A DNA stretch of 64,000 bases from assembly GCF_011947225.1 (NCBI RefSeq), contig NZ_JAATVW010000019.1:36204-100203 (forward strand), read 5' to 3'. Source of the stretch: Planosporangium flavigriseum (GTDB lineage: Bacteria > Actinomycetota > Actinomycetes > Mycobacteriales > Micromonosporaceae). A program made the position numbers and the translations under genes. Positions 8,744 to 19,739 of the stretch are shown piece by piece (positions within the stretch are counted from its first letter, which is position 1; the number at the start of each line of letters is the position of its first letter). The notes beneath the pieces are model-generated. The model did not search any database, was not told where the DNA came from, and saw nothing but the letters and a program-made list of their open reading frames with translations.

Positions 8744-9454
8744 TTACCAGCGACCGAGGCGCACCGACAGCGCGGCGAGCGCGGCCACCCCGGCCGTCGA
8801 CGTACGCAGCACCTCGGGGCCTAGCCGCACCGACTGGGCCCCCGCCGCCGAAAGCGTGGTCAGCTCGTCGGGGGCGATGCCGCCCTCCGGCCCCACGACC
8901 AACGTGATCTCACCGGCGTCGGGCAGGTCGACCCGCGACAGCGGCACCGACGCCTCCTCGTGCAGCACCAGCAGCGGACCGGGCCGCCGGGCCAGCACCG
9001 AGGTCGTCACCGGCTCTGTCACCTCCGGCATCCGCGGCCGGCGGGCCTGCTTAGCCGCCTCCCGGACGGTGGACCGCCAGCGATTCAGTGGCCGGTCGTC
9101 CTTCCACTTCGCGACCGACCGGGCGGCCACCCACGGGATGATCTCGTCCACGCCGACCTCGGTCATCGCCTGCACGGCCAGTTCGCCCCGGTCGCCCTTT
9201 GCGATGCCCTGCACCACGACGAGCCGGGGCGCCGGCGGTGGCACGTACCCGCGGTCAGTGATCGTCACGTCGAGCGTGCCGCGGCCGACGGCCGTGACCA
9301 CCGCGGTGGCCGTGCCGCCCCGGCCGTCGCCGAGCAGCAGCCCCTCCCCGACGCGTAGCCGTTGGACGGTCGCGGCGTGGTGGCCCTCCGGCCCATCCAG
9401 CCGGAACTCGTCACCCTCCGGCAGCGCGTCGACGAGGAAGAGCGGAAGGCTCAT
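8744..9454 (-). CDS. rsmE: 16S rRNA (uracil-1498-N3)-methyltransferase
   Basis: SPOUT-class methyltransferase that methylates U1498 of 16S rRNA using S-adenosylmethionine. The N-terminal PUA-like domain ([24 protein letters not shown]) and the C-terminal knot motif [14 protein letters not shown] (near residues 182-195) and [20 protein letters not shown] are diagnostic. Length 236 aa is normal. It overlaps the dnaJ stop by four bases (ATGA) and is translationally coupled to it. Confidence 0.94.
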   Translation of the reverse strand: MSLPLFLVDALPEGDEFRLDGPEGHHAATVQRLRVGEGLLLGDGRGGTATAVVTAVGRGTLDVTITDRGYVPPPAPRLVVVQGIAKGDRGELAVQAMTEVGVDEIIPWVAARSVAKWKDDRPLNRWRSTVREAAKQARRPRMPEVTEPVTTSVLARRPGPLLVLHEEASVPLSRVDLPDAGEITLVVGPEGGIAPDELTTLSAAGAQSVRLGPEVLRTSTAGVAALAALSVRLGRW

Positions 9455-10581
9455 GCATGCCCGTTGAACGCGTCCCGCATCCGGGAGAAGAAGCCGCCCT
9501 GCTTGGACAGTTCGGCGACCTCCTCGCCCCGGCTGCGGGCGAAGTCGCGCAGGATCTTCTCCTGCTCCGGGTCGAGCTTGGTCGGCGTCCGCACGTCGAG
9601 GTGCACGAACAGGTCGCCCCGGCCGGCGCCGCGCAGGTGCGGCACACCCTTGCCCCGGATCCGCAGCGTGGCACCGGGCTGGGTGCCGGCCTTGACGTCG
9701 ACAGGCTCCTCGCCGTCCAGCGTCTTGATGGTCAGCCGGGTGCCGAGCGCCGCGGCGGTCATCGGCACGGTTACCCGGCAGTGCAGGTCGTCGCCCTTGC
9801 GCGAGTACACGTCGTGCGGGCGCTCGTGGATCTCGACGTACAGGTCACCGGGTGGGCCGCCCCCCGGGCCGACCTCGCCCTGCTGGGCCAGCCGGATGCG
9901 CATGCCGTCCTCGACGCCGGCCGGGATCTTGACGGTCAGCGTGCGGCGGGTGCGGACCCGACCGTCGCCGCCACAGGTCTGGCACGGGTGCGGGATCGTC
10001 GTGCCGTAGCCCTGGCAGGCCGCGCACGGGCGGGCCGACACGACCTGGCCGAGGAAGGTGCGCTGCACCGACTGCACCTCGCCGCGACCACCGCAGACGT
10101 CGCAGGTGGTGGGGTGGGTGCCGGCAGCCGTCCCAGCGCCCGAGCAGGTCGTGCACAGCACGGCGGTGTCTACCGTGATCGGCGTCTCCACGCCGAACGC
10201 GGTCTCCTGTAGGTCAAGCTCCAGCCGCAGGATCGCGTCGGCGCCTGGCCGCACCCGTGGCCGCGGGCCACGAGCGGTCGCGTTGCCGAAGAACGCGTCC
10301 ATGATGTCCTGGAACCCGACGAACGGGGAGCCCGCACCGGGTCCCGAAGCGCCACCACCTGGAGCCAGGGGATCCCCACCCAGGTCCACCATCTCCCGCT
10401 TGGCCGGGTCGGACAGCACCTCGTACGCGGCGTTGATGTCCTTGAACTTCTCCTGCGCCGCCGGGTCAGGGTTGACGTCAGGGTGGTACTCGCGCGCCAG
10501 CTTCCGGTAGGCGCGCTTTATCTCGTCGGCGGAGGCGTCCCGACGTACACCCAGGATCCCGTAGTAGTCCTTGTTGGCCAC
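9451..10581 (-). CDS. dnaJ: Molecular chaperone DnaJ
   Basis: Hsp40 co-chaperone of DnaK. The J domain (residues 4-68) contains the HPD motif in YHPDVNPD. A Gly-rich linker follows, then four CxxCxGxG-type zinc repeats ([32 protein letters not shown]) and the C-terminal substrate-binding domains. Length 376 aa is usual for the HrcA-linked DnaJ2 of actinobacteria. It lies 50 bases downstream of hrcA, so it should share hrcA's heat-shock control through the CIRCE operator at 11695-11721. Confidence 0.96.
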   Translation of the reverse strand: MANKDYYGILGVRRDASADEIKRAYRKLAREYHPDVNPDPAAQEKFKDINAAYEVLSDPAKREMVDLGGDPLAPGGGASGPGAGSPFVGFQDIMDAFFGNATARGPRPRVRPGADAILRLELDLQETAFGVETPITVDTAVLCTTCSGAGTAAGTHPTTCDVCGGRGEVQSVQRTFLGQVVSARPCAACQGYGTTIPHPCQTCGGDGRVRTRRTLTVKIPAGVEDGMRIRLAQQGEVGPGGGPPGDLYVEIHERPHDVYSRKGDDLHCRVTVPMTAAALGTRLTIKTLDGEEPVDVKAGTQPGATLRIRGKGVPHLRGAGRGDLFVHLDVRTPTKLDPEQEKILRDFARSRGEEVAELSKQGGFFSRMRDAFNGHA

Positions 10582-10630
10582 GTGCGTCCTTTTGCCCTCG
10601 CTCTATGCACCCTGTGAAACAGCTAGCTAA

Positions 10631-11650
10631 TCAGCCCTGCGCAAGCAGATCGCCTACGTAGCGTGCCACCGCACGTACGGCTGCGATCGTGCCGGGGTAG
10701 TCCATGCGCGTCGGCCCGAGCACTCCCATGCCGCCAACCACAATGGTGCCCGGCCCGTATCCGGTACTCACCACGGAGGTGGCCCGGAGGTCTTCAATCT
10801 CGTTCTCATCCCCGATGAGCACCCGCATACTGCTCGGCTCGACCTCACCGAACAGCTTGAGTAGCACGACCTCCTCCTCGAGCGCCTCGAGGATGGGCCG
10901 CAGCGTGCCCTGGAAGTCCATCGGCCCGCGCGCCAGATTAGCGGTGCCGGCGAGCGCGATGCGCTCCTCCTTGCGCTCCACGAGCGTCTCCAGCAGCACG
11001 GTGGACAGGGCCGTCATCGCTGGCCGCAGCGTCGGCGTCACCTCGTCCAGCAACGCCTCAACCAGCGGCGGGGTGTCGGTGAGCCGGCACCCGGCGAGCT
11101 TCTCGTTGATCTGACGACGCAGGTCTGCGACGTCGTCGGCGGGAAGCGTATCGGGCAACTCGACGAGGCGCTGGTCGACCCGCCCGGTGTCGGCAATCAT
11201 CACCAGCATGAGTCGGGTGGTCGACAGCGGCACCAGTTCGAGGTGGCGCACCCGCGAGCGCGACAGGCTCGGGTACTGAACGACCGCGACCTGGCGGGTG
11301 AGCTGGGCCAGCAGCCGAACAGTGCGATGCACCACGTCGTCGAGGTCGACCGCGCCGAGCATGAAGCGCTCAATGGCGCGGCGCTCGGCCTGCGACATCG
11401 GTTTGACCCGGCTGAGCCGGTCGACGAACAGGCGGTATCCCCGGTCGGTGGGGACCCGGCCGGCACTGGTGTGCGGTTGCCGGATGTAGCCCTCCTCCTC
11501 GAGGACGGCCATGTCGTTGCGGACCGTGGCCGGAGACACCCGCAGGTGGTGCCGTTCCACGAGAGCCTTGCTACCCACCGGCTCCTGCGTCGCGACGTAG
11601 TCCTCGACGATGGCGCGCAGGACATCCAACTTACGATCGTCGAGAGCCAT
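10631..11650 (-). CDS. hrcA: Heat-inducible transcription repressor HrcA
   Basis: Represses class I heat-shock genes by binding CIRCE. The N-terminal winged helix ([49 protein letters not shown]) is followed by the sensor domain, with [17 protein letters not shown] and the C-terminal [27 protein letters not shown] motif. The ATG at 11650 has a strong GGGAGG site at proper spacing and gives 339 aa, the normal size. The CIRCE element lies about 45 bases upstream, so hrcA-dnaJ is autoregulated. Confidence 0.96.
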   Translation of the reverse strand: MALDDRKLDVLRAIVEDYVATQEPVGSKALVERHHLRVSPATVRNDMAVLEEEGYIRQPHTSAGRVPTDRGYRLFVDRLSRVKPMSQAERRAIERFMLGAVDLDDVVHRTVRLLAQLTRQVAVVQYPSLSRSRVRHLELVPLSTTRLMLVMIADTGRVDQRLVELPDTLPADDVADLRRQINEKLAGCRLTDTPPLVEALLDEVTPTLRPAMTALSTVLLETLVERKEERIALAGTANLARGPMDFQGTLRPILEALEEEVVLLKLFGEVEPSSMRVLIGDENEIEDLRATSVVSTGYGPGTIVVGGMGVLGPTRMDYPGTIAAVRAVARYVGDLLAQG

Positions 11651-11694
11651 GGCTGCACCTCCCGTCGGGCTCGTGGCCGTCCCCGACGGGCCGG

Positions 11695-11721
11695 CTGGCA
11701 CTCCGCATGAGTGAGTGCCAG
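11695..11721. promoter_or_regulatory. CIRCE operator for HrcA
   Basis: Inverted repeat CTGGCACTC-N9-GAGTGCCAG. It matches the classical CIRCE layout (TTAGCACTC-N9-GAGTGCTAA) with perfect complementarity and the exact 9-base spacer. It lies directly upstream of hrcA. A minus-strand TAGACT overlapping its edge (11720-11725) could be the -10 element, so bound HrcA would block RNA polymerase. Confidence 0.93.
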
Positions 11722-11885
11722 TCTAGCGCCGCGAATGACGCGGATGCGATGCTTCTTTTGTCCTATTACGCCACATATAGCGCGCTTCATCGTCGACCGA
11801 CCGGCCGACGGCGGGGACCCGGACGTCCACCCGAACCCCCCGAAACCGTTGGCAAGGCATCTTCAGCGGTCCTAGCGTGGTGAAG

Positions 11886-12326
11886 ATGACGGAACCACCC
11901 CGCCCACCCGGGGACGGTACCGCCGGCGGCTACCCACCCGGGGCGGCAACGCCGCCAACCGTCAGCGACGACGACCGTACCTGGGCGATGATCGCCCACT
12001 TCGGCGGCGCGATCGCCATGCTCGTCACCGGCGGCACTCTCGGCTGGGTTCCGCCACTGATCGCGTACCTGGTCAAGGGCCACCAGTCGCCGACCGTCCG
12101 CGCGCACTCCGTCAACGCGCTGAACTTTCAGTTGTTCTGGTCGACCATCAGCATCGCCGGCTACGTGCTCGGAATCTGCGGATCGTTTTTCATCGTCGGC
12201 TTGATTTTCTTCCTACTGCCCCTCGCCGCGACCCTCATCGGCTTCATCTGCGGGATCATTGCGGGCATCAAGGCCGCCGAGGGCGAGCTCTATCGGTATC
12301 CGGCCGCGCCCGAGATCCTAAGGTAG
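11886..12326 (+). CDS. DUF4870-type membrane protein (first of a tandem pair)
   Basis: A 146-aa protein with a Pro/Gly-rich cytoplasmic N-terminus (MTEPPRPPGDGTAGGYPPG) and a DUF4870-like membrane domain. The pattern is TWAMIAHFGGAIAMLVTGGTLGWVPPLIAYLVKG, then SVNALNFQLFW and two more hydrophobic segments, and the tail ends AAEGELYRYP. The ATG at 11886 is chosen over in-frame GTGs at 11877 and 11880 because it matches the start of the neighbouring paralog. Function is unknown; members are widespread small membrane proteins. It diverges from hrcA. Confidence 0.75.
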   Translation: MTEPPRPPGDGTAGGYPPGAATPPTVSDDDRTWAMIAHFGGAIAMLVTGGTLGWVPPLIAYLVKGHQSPTVRAHSVNALNFQLFWSTISIAGYVLGICGSFFIVGLIFFLLPLAATLIGFICGIIAGIKAAEGELYRYPAAPEILR

Positions 12327-12328
12327 GA

Positions 12329-12366
12329 GGCGGCTATCTCCGTTTGATCGGAAATAGCCTGCCGCC
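12329..12366. terminator. Hairpin between the two DUF4870 genes
   Basis: Interrupted inverted repeat with arms GGCGGCTAT and ATAGCC-tg-CCGCC and an inner CCG/CGG pair, beginning just after the first DUF4870 stop. It has no U-rich tail, so it may only weaken read-through into the second gene. Confidence 0.45.
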
Positions 12367-12460
12367 AATAGCTGACCAGCGTCCGGCCCGGCCCGCTTTT
12401 CCCGATGAGTTCGTGGCGCGTCGATACCGCGGGTTGGCCGATGGCCCTACCGTGACGGGC

Positions 12461-13012
12461 ATGACAGAACCGCCTCGCCCTCCCGGGGACAGTACCGGCG
12501 GCGCTCCGCCGCCGGACCCCACCACCCCGCAACCACCACCGTCGGGCGGCTACGCGCCACCGCCCCCGCCGCCGCCGGGCGGCTACGCGCCACCGCCACC
12601 GTCCGGGGCCTACCCGCCCGGTCCGGGATTCGCCCCACCGGGTTACGCCAGCAGCGACGACAAGACCTGGGCACTGATCGCACACTTCGGCGGCGCACTC
12701 GGCATGTTCATCAGCGGCGGAGTGCTGGGCTTTGTCGCTCCGCTGATCGCGTACCTGGTGAAGGGACAGCAGTCGCCGACCGCCCGGTCGCACCCGGTGG
12801 CCGCACTCAACTTCCAGCTCACCTGGTCGATCATCAGCGTCGTCGGCTACGTCCTCGGAGCCTGCGGATCACTCGTCATCGTCGGCGCGGTGTTCTTCCT
12901 CGTGCCGCTCGCCGCAACGGTCCTCGGCGTCGTCTTCGGGATCATTGCCGGCGTCAAGGCAAACGACGGCCAGCCGTACCGGTACCCGATGTCGATCAAC
13001 ATGATCAAGTAG
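12461..13012 (+). CDS. DUF4870-type membrane protein (second of a tandem pair)
   Basis: A 183-aa paralog of the preceding gene. Its N-terminus repeats the MTEPPRPPGD opening but is extended by a Pro/Gly/Tyr-rich low-complexity region with repeated GGYAPPPP-like units (about residues 15-65). The membrane domain (TWALIAHFGGALGMFISGGVLGFVAPLIAYLVKG ... QLTWSIISVVGYVLGACGS) aligns closely with that of the first copy. The duplication is clear; what the Pro-rich arm contacts is unknown. The palindrome at 13016 follows the stop at once. Confidence 0.8.
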   Translation: MTEPPRPPGDSTGGAPPPDPTTPQPPPSGGYAPPPPPPPGGYAPPPPSGAYPPGPGFAPPGYASSDDKTWALIAHFGGALGMFISGGVLGFVAPLIAYLVKGQQSPTARSHPVAALNFQLTWSIISVVGYVLGACGSLVIVGAVFFLVPLAATVLGVVFGIIAGVKANDGQPYRYPMSINMIK

Positions 13013-13015
13013 CAA

Positions 13016-13060
13016 ATCTTGGGGGGTTTGACACCGGATCCGGTGTCAAACCCCCCAGAT
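13016..13060. terminator. Long palindrome with perfect 36-base core between convergent genes
   Basis: The core 13021-13056 is a perfect 36-base palindrome (arms GGGGGGTTTGACACC and its complement around GGATCC), flanked by ATCT/AGAT. The inner GACACCGGATCCGGTGTC block equals that at 2281-2328. It separates a plus-strand gene ending at 13012 from minus-strand hemW ending at 13065, and so can terminate both. Confidence 0.82.
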
Positions 13061-13064
13061 CCAA

Positions 13065-14273
13065 CTATGTCAACAAATCACGGACCACGGCGTCGGCGAG
13101 CAGCCGGCCCCGCAGGGTGAGCACCGCTCGGCCCTCCGCGTACGACCCCGCGTCCAGCAGGCCCTCGTCGACCGCCCGCCGCGCCGCCGACCGGCCCGCG
13201 TCGTGCAGCGTCGACAGCGGTAGCCCCGACGACAGCCGCAGGCGCAGCATGACGTCCTCGGTGTGGCGCTCATCCGGCGTCAGCAGTTCCCGCGCCAGAG
13301 CCGGGGACTCGCCCTTGCCGAGGCGCCCCGCGTACGCCGCCGGGTGCTTCACGTTCCACCAGCGCACCCCACCGACGTGGCTGTGCGCGCCGGGGCCGAG
13401 CCCCCACCAGTCGCCGCCGGTCCAGTACAGCAGGTTGTGCCGGCACCGCGCGGCCTCGTCCCGGGCCCAGTTCGACACCTCGTACCAGCCAAAACCAGCC
13501 GCAGTCAGCCTCGCCTCGGCGGCCAGGTACCGGTCAGCGGCGACGTCGTCGTCCGGGTACGGCAGTTCGCCGCGGCGCATCCGGGCGGCCATCCGGGTAC
13601 CGTCCTCCACGATCAGGGCGTACGCGCTGACATGGTCGACCCCGGCGTCCACGACCGCGGCCAGCGACGCGTCGAAGTCGTCGGCCGACTCGCCCGGCGT
13701 GCCGTAGATCAGGTCCAGGTTGACGTGGTCGAAGCCGGCGGCGCGGGCCTCCGCCGCCGCGGCCACCGCGAGGCCGGGCGTGTGCCTGCGGTCGAGTACG
13801 CGCAGAACGTTCTCCGCCGCCGACTGCATCCCCAGCGAGATCCGGTTGTAGCCGGCCGCGCGAAGGGCCCGCAGGGACACCGGGTCGACCGACTCCGGGT
13901 TGGCCTCGGTCGTGACCTCCGCGTCGCTGGCCAGCCCCCACGTCTTGTCGATCGCCTCGAGGATGCGGCCGAGGTCACCCGGGTCCAGCAGGGTGGGGGT
14001 ACCGCCGCCGACGAACACGGTGTCGACGGTCCGTGGCTCGCCCAGAACGCGTTCGGCGAGCGCCAACTCGGCGAGGACCGCGTCGACGTATCCGTCGCGG
14101 ACCACGCCCTCACCCGGGGCGTACGTGTTGAAGTCGCAGTAGCCGCAGCGGCTGGCGCAGAACGGTACGTGCAGGTACACGCCGAAGCCGACGCTGCTGC
14201 GGGCGGCGAGTGCGGAGGCCGGCAACGAACCATCAACCGGCACCGGCTCGCCTTCTGGAAGTACACCGGGCAT
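13065..14273 (-). CDS. hemW: Radical-SAM heme chaperone HemW
   Basis: HemW (formerly called oxygen-independent coproporphyrinogen oxidase-like) carries heme and has a 4Fe-4S radical SAM core. The CxxxCxxC cluster motif is CASRCGYCDFNTY near residues 38-50, followed by VFVGGGTPTLLDPGDL and the SAM-binding NPESVDP and ISLGMQSA segments. Length 402 aa is typical. It starts only 18 bases from the divergent enoyl-CoA hydratase gene. Linkage to hrcA and lepA is conserved. Confidence 0.93.
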   Translation of the reverse strand: MPGVLPEGEPVPVDGSLPASALAARSSVGFGVYLHVPFCASRCGYCDFNTYAPGEGVVRDGYVDAVLAELALAERVLGEPRTVDTVFVGGGTPTLLDPGDLGRILEAIDKTWGLASDAEVTTEANPESVDPVSLRALRAAGYNRISLGMQSAAENVLRVLDRRHTPGLAVAAAAEARAAGFDHVNLDLIYGTPGESADDFDASLAAVVDAGVDHVSAYALIVEDGTRMAARMRRGELPYPDDDVAADRYLAAEARLTAAGFGWYEVSNWARDEAARCRHNLLYWTGGDWWGLGPGAHSHVGGVRWWNVKHPAAYAGRLGKGESPALARELLTPDERHTEDVMLRLRLSSGLPLSTLHDAGRSAARRAVDEGLLDAGSYAEGRAVLTLRGRLLADAVVRDLLT

Positions 14274-14279
14274 GCCGTC

Positions 14280-14285
14280 TAGTGT
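14280..14285 (+). promoter_or_regulatory. Candidate -10 element (TAGTGT) for a leaderless transcript
   Basis: TAGTGT fits TANNNT and ends six bases before the ATG at 14292. That would put the transcription start on or next to the start codon. Only 18 bases separate this gene from divergent hemW, and no ribosome binding site is visible. Confidence 0.5.
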
Positions 14286-14291
14286 GCCCGC

Positions 14292-15065
14292 ATGCCTGAG
14301 CTAGTCCGATCGCAGAAGGCCCACGGGATCGCCACGATCACCCTCGACAGCCCTGACAATCGCAATGCTCTCTCCTCCGCCCTGATCGAGCAGTTACTGG
14401 CGGCCCTGGGAGCCGCCGAGGACGACGCCGAGGTCCGCGCCATCGTGCTCAGCCACACCGGCCGGGTCTTCTGTTCCGGCGCCGACCTGAAGGAGACCGC
14501 CGCGGCGCTCGCCAATGGCGCCACTACTCCGCCGGCCGGACGGCTGGGCGAGGCGCTCGCCGCGATCTGGAACAGCGGCAAGCCGGTGGTGGCCCGGGTG
14601 GCCGGGCCGGCGCGGGCGGGGGGCCTGGGACTGATCGCGGCCGCCGACATCGCGCTCTGCGCCGCCGACGCCACCTTCGCGTTCTCCGAGGTTCGCATCG
14701 GCGTGATCCCGGCCGTGATCTCGGCGACCGTGCTCCCCCGCCTGGCCCCGCGGGCGGCCGCCGAGCTGTACCTGACCGGGGAGACGTTCGACGGCCCGCG
14801 GGCCGCCGAGATCGGCCTGGTCACCGCCGCAGTGCCGGCCGACGACCTGGACGCCGCCGTGACGCGGTACACCGACGCACTGGTACGCGGCGCGCCGGGG
14901 GCCCTCGCCGGCGCGAAGCAACTCCTGCGCCGAGGCTGCGACATCGGCGCCGAGATCGAGGCCCTCACCGCGTTGTCGATCCGCTACTTCGGGTCACCCG
15001 AAGGGCTGGAGGGGGTACGCGCATTCCGTGAGAAGCGCGATGCGAATTGGGTACCTCAGGGCTGA
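14292..15065 (+). CDS. Enoyl-CoA hydratase/isomerase family protein
   Basis: Crotonase-fold protein of 257 aa. The oxyanion-hole segments are FCSGADLKE (residues 58-66) and AGPARAGGLGLIAAADIALCA (about 98-118), and the helix FSEVRIGVIPAVIS follows. The catalytic Glu position expected after the second segment reads FSEVRIG, consistent with a hydratase-like member. The actual CoA substrate is unknown. No Shine-Dalgarno is visible and the gene is probably read from a leaderless mRNA. Confidence 0.88.
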   Translation: MPELVRSQKAHGIATITLDSPDNRNALSSALIEQLLAALGAAEDDAEVRAIVLSHTGRVFCSGADLKETAAALANGATTPPAGRLGEALAAIWNSGKPVVARVAGPARAGGLGLIAAADIALCAADATFAFSEVRIGVIPAVISATVLPRLAPRAAAELYLTGETFDGPRAAEIGLVTAAVPADDLDAAVTRYTDALVRGAPGALAGAKQLLRRGCDIGAEIEALTALSIRYFGSPEGLEGVRAFREKRDANWVPQG

Positions 15066-15147
15066 CAGTAGCTTCTGAGCGCCAAACCGTTCATGGGCAG
15101 TTTGCGGCGCGTCGTACCCTGGTGTCGTCAATTCGGTGGGGGTAACC

Positions 15148-16020
15148 GTGCGTATTCGGACCGCTCTGGCCACCGTGATGGTGCTCGTGATTGCCGTCAC
15201 GGTAGGTGCTGTGCTGGTCGTCGACCGGGTCGGTAAGCAACTGAGGCTCCGGCTACCCAGCGCCCGGGCGTGCGTCGTCGACGGAGGCAGTGGCGGCGAG
15301 ATCCTGCTCGACGCCGATCAGATGGCGAACGCCGCGACCATCTCGGCGATCGGCCTGAGCATGCGCCTGCCGCAGCGCGGGATCACCGTCGCCCTCGCCA
15401 CCGCGTGGCAGGAGTCGAAGCTGCGCAATCTCAGCGGCGGCGACCGCGACTCCATCGGCCTGTTCCAGCAACGGCCGAGCCAGGGCTGGGGCACCCCGGC
15501 GCAGATCAGCGACCCCCGGTACGCCACCCGCACGTTCTACAAGGCACTGGTCAAGGTCAAGGGCTGGGAGAACATGCGCGTGACGGACGCGGCCCAGACC
15601 GTCCAGCGCAGCGCCCACCCGGAGTTGTACGAGCAGTGGGCCGCCAAGGCCGAGTCGCTCGCCAAGGCGTTCACCGGGGAGGCGGTCGGCGCGGTGTCCT
15701 GCCGGTTGTCCGCCGAGCCCGCCACCCGCGGACCGGCGGCAGCCGACGAACTCGCCGCCGAGGTGCGGCTGGACTGGGGCGACCGGATCACCGCGGCGGT
15801 CACCCCGAGCGACCCGCCGAGCCTGGCGCTGCCGGTCAAGGACGTGCGCGCCGGTTGGCAGTACGCGCACTGGCTCGTCGCGTACGCCAAGGATCGCGGG
15901 ATCAAGCGGGTGCGCTTCACCGACCGGGAGTGGACGGCGAAGGACGGCGCCTGGTCGAAGGTCACCGTGAACCCCGTCGACAGCGGCCAGGTGCTCGCCG
16001 AGGTGTACGGAGCGGCCTAG
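15148..16020 (+). CDS. Membrane-anchored lytic-transglycosylase-like protein
   Basis: A 290-aa protein with an N-terminal hydrophobic anchor (ALATVMVLVIAVTVGAVLVVD) and an extracellular domain. Residues about 60-175 carry LPQRGITVALATAWQESKLRNLSGGDRDSIGLFQQRPSQGWGT, which resembles the lysozyme/SLT fold with E in WQESKL as a possible catalytic acid. A C-terminal part of unknown fold follows. I chose the GTG at 15148 because GGTGGGGG lies just before it. The exact enzymatic activity is inferred, not proven. It ends at a strong bidirectional terminator. Confidence 0.75.
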   Translation: MRIRTALATVMVLVIAVTVGAVLVVDRVGKQLRLRLPSARACVVDGGSGGEILLDADQMANAATISAIGLSMRLPQRGITVALATAWQESKLRNLSGGDRDSIGLFQQRPSQGWGTPAQISDPRYATRTFYKALVKVKGWENMRVTDAAQTVQRSAHPELYEQWAAKAESLAKAFTGEAVGAVSCRLSAEPATRGPAAADELAAEVRLDWGDRITAAVTPSDPPSLALPVKDVRAGWQYAHWLVAYAKDRGIKRVRFTDREWTAKDGAWSKVTVNPVDSGQVLAEVYGAA

Positions 16021-16030
16021 GGTCCGCGGT

Positions 16031-16071
16031 CACGACGAAGCCCCCGGTCGGCGACCGGGGGCTTCGTCGTG
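16031..16071. terminator. Strong bidirectional terminator hairpin
   Basis: Perfect 19-base stem (arms CACGACGAAGCCCCCGGTC and complement) with a GGC loop, between the plus-strand gene ending at 16020 and the minus-strand gene ending at 16090. Confidence 0.88.
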
Positions 16072-16089
16072 GCTGTACGGGGTGAAGCG

Positions 16090-16365
16090 TTAGACGGTGG
16101 TGCGGCGACGGCCACCGATACCCACGACCAGGGCCACGCCGGCAGCGGCGAGGGCCACCTGGATGAGTAGCTCGATCCAGTCGACGCCCCTGGTGGTGGC
16201 GACGCCGAGCGCCCGAGCGATCGCGGTACCGATGAGTGCGGCAACCACGCCGATGACCATGGTCAGCCAGACCGGAATGTTCTGACGACCGGGTACGACG
16301 AGCCGACCGAGTGCACCGATGATCAGGCCGACGATAATGGCGGTGATGATGCCGGTGATAGTCAC
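16090..16365 (-). CDS. GlsB/YeaQ/YmgE family stress-response membrane protein
   Basis: A 91-aa, three-helix membrane protein. It has the family pattern ITAIIVGLIIGALGRLVVPGRQNIPVWLTMVIGVVAALIGTAIARALG and a last helix LLIQVALAAAGVALVVGIGG with a basic tail. The GTG at 16365 is preceded by GGAGGG at good spacing. Members are often induced by envelope or acid stress in other bacteria; no regulatory site is visible here. Confidence 0.88.
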   Translation of the reverse strand: MTITGIITAIIVGLIIGALGRLVVPGRQNIPVWLTMVIGVVAALIGTAIARALGVATTRGVDWIELLIQVALAAAGVALVVGIGGRRRTTV

Positions 16366-16459
16366 GGTTTCCCTCCTTGACCGGGGGGTCTCGTTTCGCT
16401 GAGGCACTTGGAAAGCCCCGGCTCCCTGTTGCGCATGTAATGCCCCGGCGTCAGGAGGA

Positions 16460-16956
16460 TCAAACTCCCGGAGAAAGAGAAATCGACGCCGCTCGCACCG
16501 CTTGGTCCATTGACTCGAATGCCAACCTCGGCGGGTCGCACAATGGCAACCATGTGTACTCGGACGACTCAAGCGGGTTGAGGCGGATCTTTTCGTCACG
16601 TAGCCGCGCGAGCCAGAAACAGTCGAGTACCGGCAAGATCTCGTTTTGGTACTCGTATCGAGTCAGGTACATGCCGAGGAAGGCTCCGAGCTCGACGTCG
16701 ACGCCCAGCTCCTCCCTCGCCTCCCGCACCGCCGTGTCGGCCGGGTGCTCCCAGCCGTCGCAGAAGCCACCGGGCAGCTCCCACTCCCCGGCCTTCGGCT
16801 CGGACGCCCGGCGTAGCGCGAGGAACAGGTCGCCGGAGACCACGAGCACCCCGCCACTCGGCTTGGGGTTGACATACAGCTCATAGCCGCACCCGCCGCA
16901 CCTGGTCGGTGGCGCGGCGGGCAGCGGGCCGGCGCAGCGCGGGCAGAAGCGGGTGG

Positions 16957-16960
<4 letters not shown>
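16460..16960 (-). CDS. NUDIX hydrolase with N-terminal zinc ribbon and no canonical start codon
   Basis: The NUDIX box is intact (G-x5-E-x7-REAREELGV, in [23 protein letters not shown]). In the same frame upstream, the sequence encodes a zinc ribbon (FCPRC ... [17 protein letters not shown]), as in NudC-like or ADP-ribose NUDIX proteins. The full product would be 166 aa. The only codon that includes the ribbon and has a well-placed ribosome site (GGGAG at 16968-16972, 7-base gap) is ATA at 16960, overlapping the lepA stop as ATAG. The next canonical start is GTG at 16849, which would delete the ribbon. Either AUA is used or an ATG mutated. The substrate is probably a nucleoside diphosphate derivative. 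Confidence 0.72.
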
Positions 16961-18825
<1,865 letters not shown>

Positions 18826-18942
18826 TGTCGTCCGTTCGTGGGTAGTCGGGCGCTTACATCGTCGACCGACTCCTCAAGCGCGAAAGGCGTCGGCCGTACT
18901 CCATCGTCCCACGCCACCGGCACCGGCCGGCATCACCGGCTC

Positions 18943-19464
18943 CTACAACAGGGCACCTTCGTCGTGCAACCAGTCAACGAAGCCGAGCGCCACCGCCGCG
19001 GCGCAGTCCACCAGCTCGACAAGGAGAGTGTCGTGCGCCCCGGAGCCGAGCGGCACCTGCATCTCGGCGTAGATCGGCAGCTGCCCCCGGTCGGTCGGGT
19101 CCCCGACGTAGGCCTTGCAGAACCGGCGGGTGTGATTCCACTCGTTGACCACTCGGTAGGACCGGTCGGCCCAGTCCGGCGGGACGGTCATGTGCGGCCG
19201 CGCCCGGATGACCAGGATCTCGTCGTCCGGCCCTTCGAGGGCAAACAGCACCGCGTGCCGCTCCCAGAGGGCGATGAGCGTTCCGCCACCGTCGGTGAGG
19301 TAACGAATATCCAGCTTGTCAAGTGCTGCAGCGACGCGCGCCAACGTCACCGTCGCCACGGTCGCGGCCCGGTCGGCCGTGGCCGTGTTGCCAGCGGTTC
19401 CGGCGTCAGCCGAATCTTCTGTCCGCGTGTCGGTCTGCCCAGCACGCTTCTGCCACCACGGCAT
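18943..19464 (-). CDS. YbjN-domain protein
   Basis: A 173-aa protein with an Ala/Thr-rich N-terminal arm and a YbjN-like (type III secretion chaperone-like) fold in the second half. Visible segments are IRYLTDGGGTLIALWERHAVLFALEGPDDEILVIRARPHMTVPPDWADRSYRVVNEWNHTRRFCKAYV and a closing helix. I chose the ATG at 19464 because the upstream extension is basic low-complexity sequence. Role unknown; the family is common in actinobacteria. Confidence 0.75.
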   Translation of the reverse strand: MPWWQKRAGQTDTRTEDSADAGTAGNTATADRAATVATVTLARVAAALDKLDIRYLTDGGGTLIALWERHAVLFALEGPDDEILVIRARPHMTVPPDWADRSYRVVNEWNHTRRFCKAYVGDPTDRGQLPIYAEMQVPLGSGAHDTLLVELVDCAAAVALGFVDWLHDEGALL

Positions 19465-19739
19465 AGATCCGTGCTCCCTGCTCCCCGTGCGCCTCGCTCC
19501 GCTCCCCTGCGAACCCACCACGGCTTTTGTCAACACCCTCAACAGTGGTGGACCCGAGCCAACAAGTTACCCGTTCGGACGAGTTTCGGCAGCCCCGAAC
19601 TGCGCCCGCGCCGATGATCGGACAGACAGACCATCATCCCTTTGGATTTACCAATTTGTTCAACGGGCTACAAGACACTCTTCCGCCGTTTGGGTACCCA
19701 GCGCTTATTGAAATCCATCGTCACGCCGGCGCGGCGAAT
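19465..19739. other. Intergenic stretch without a recognised gene
   Basis: About 275 bases with GC content clearly below the surroundings, notably around 19630-19730. A minus-strand TTGACA near 19533 lacks a good partner -10. I see no convincing gene, RNA or repeat here. Confidence 0.5.

Noticed and set aside
19566..19739. Low-GC stretch as a possible mobile-element scar or small gene
   Set aside because: No inverted repeats, target duplications, integrase fragments or plausible start with ribosome site were seen.
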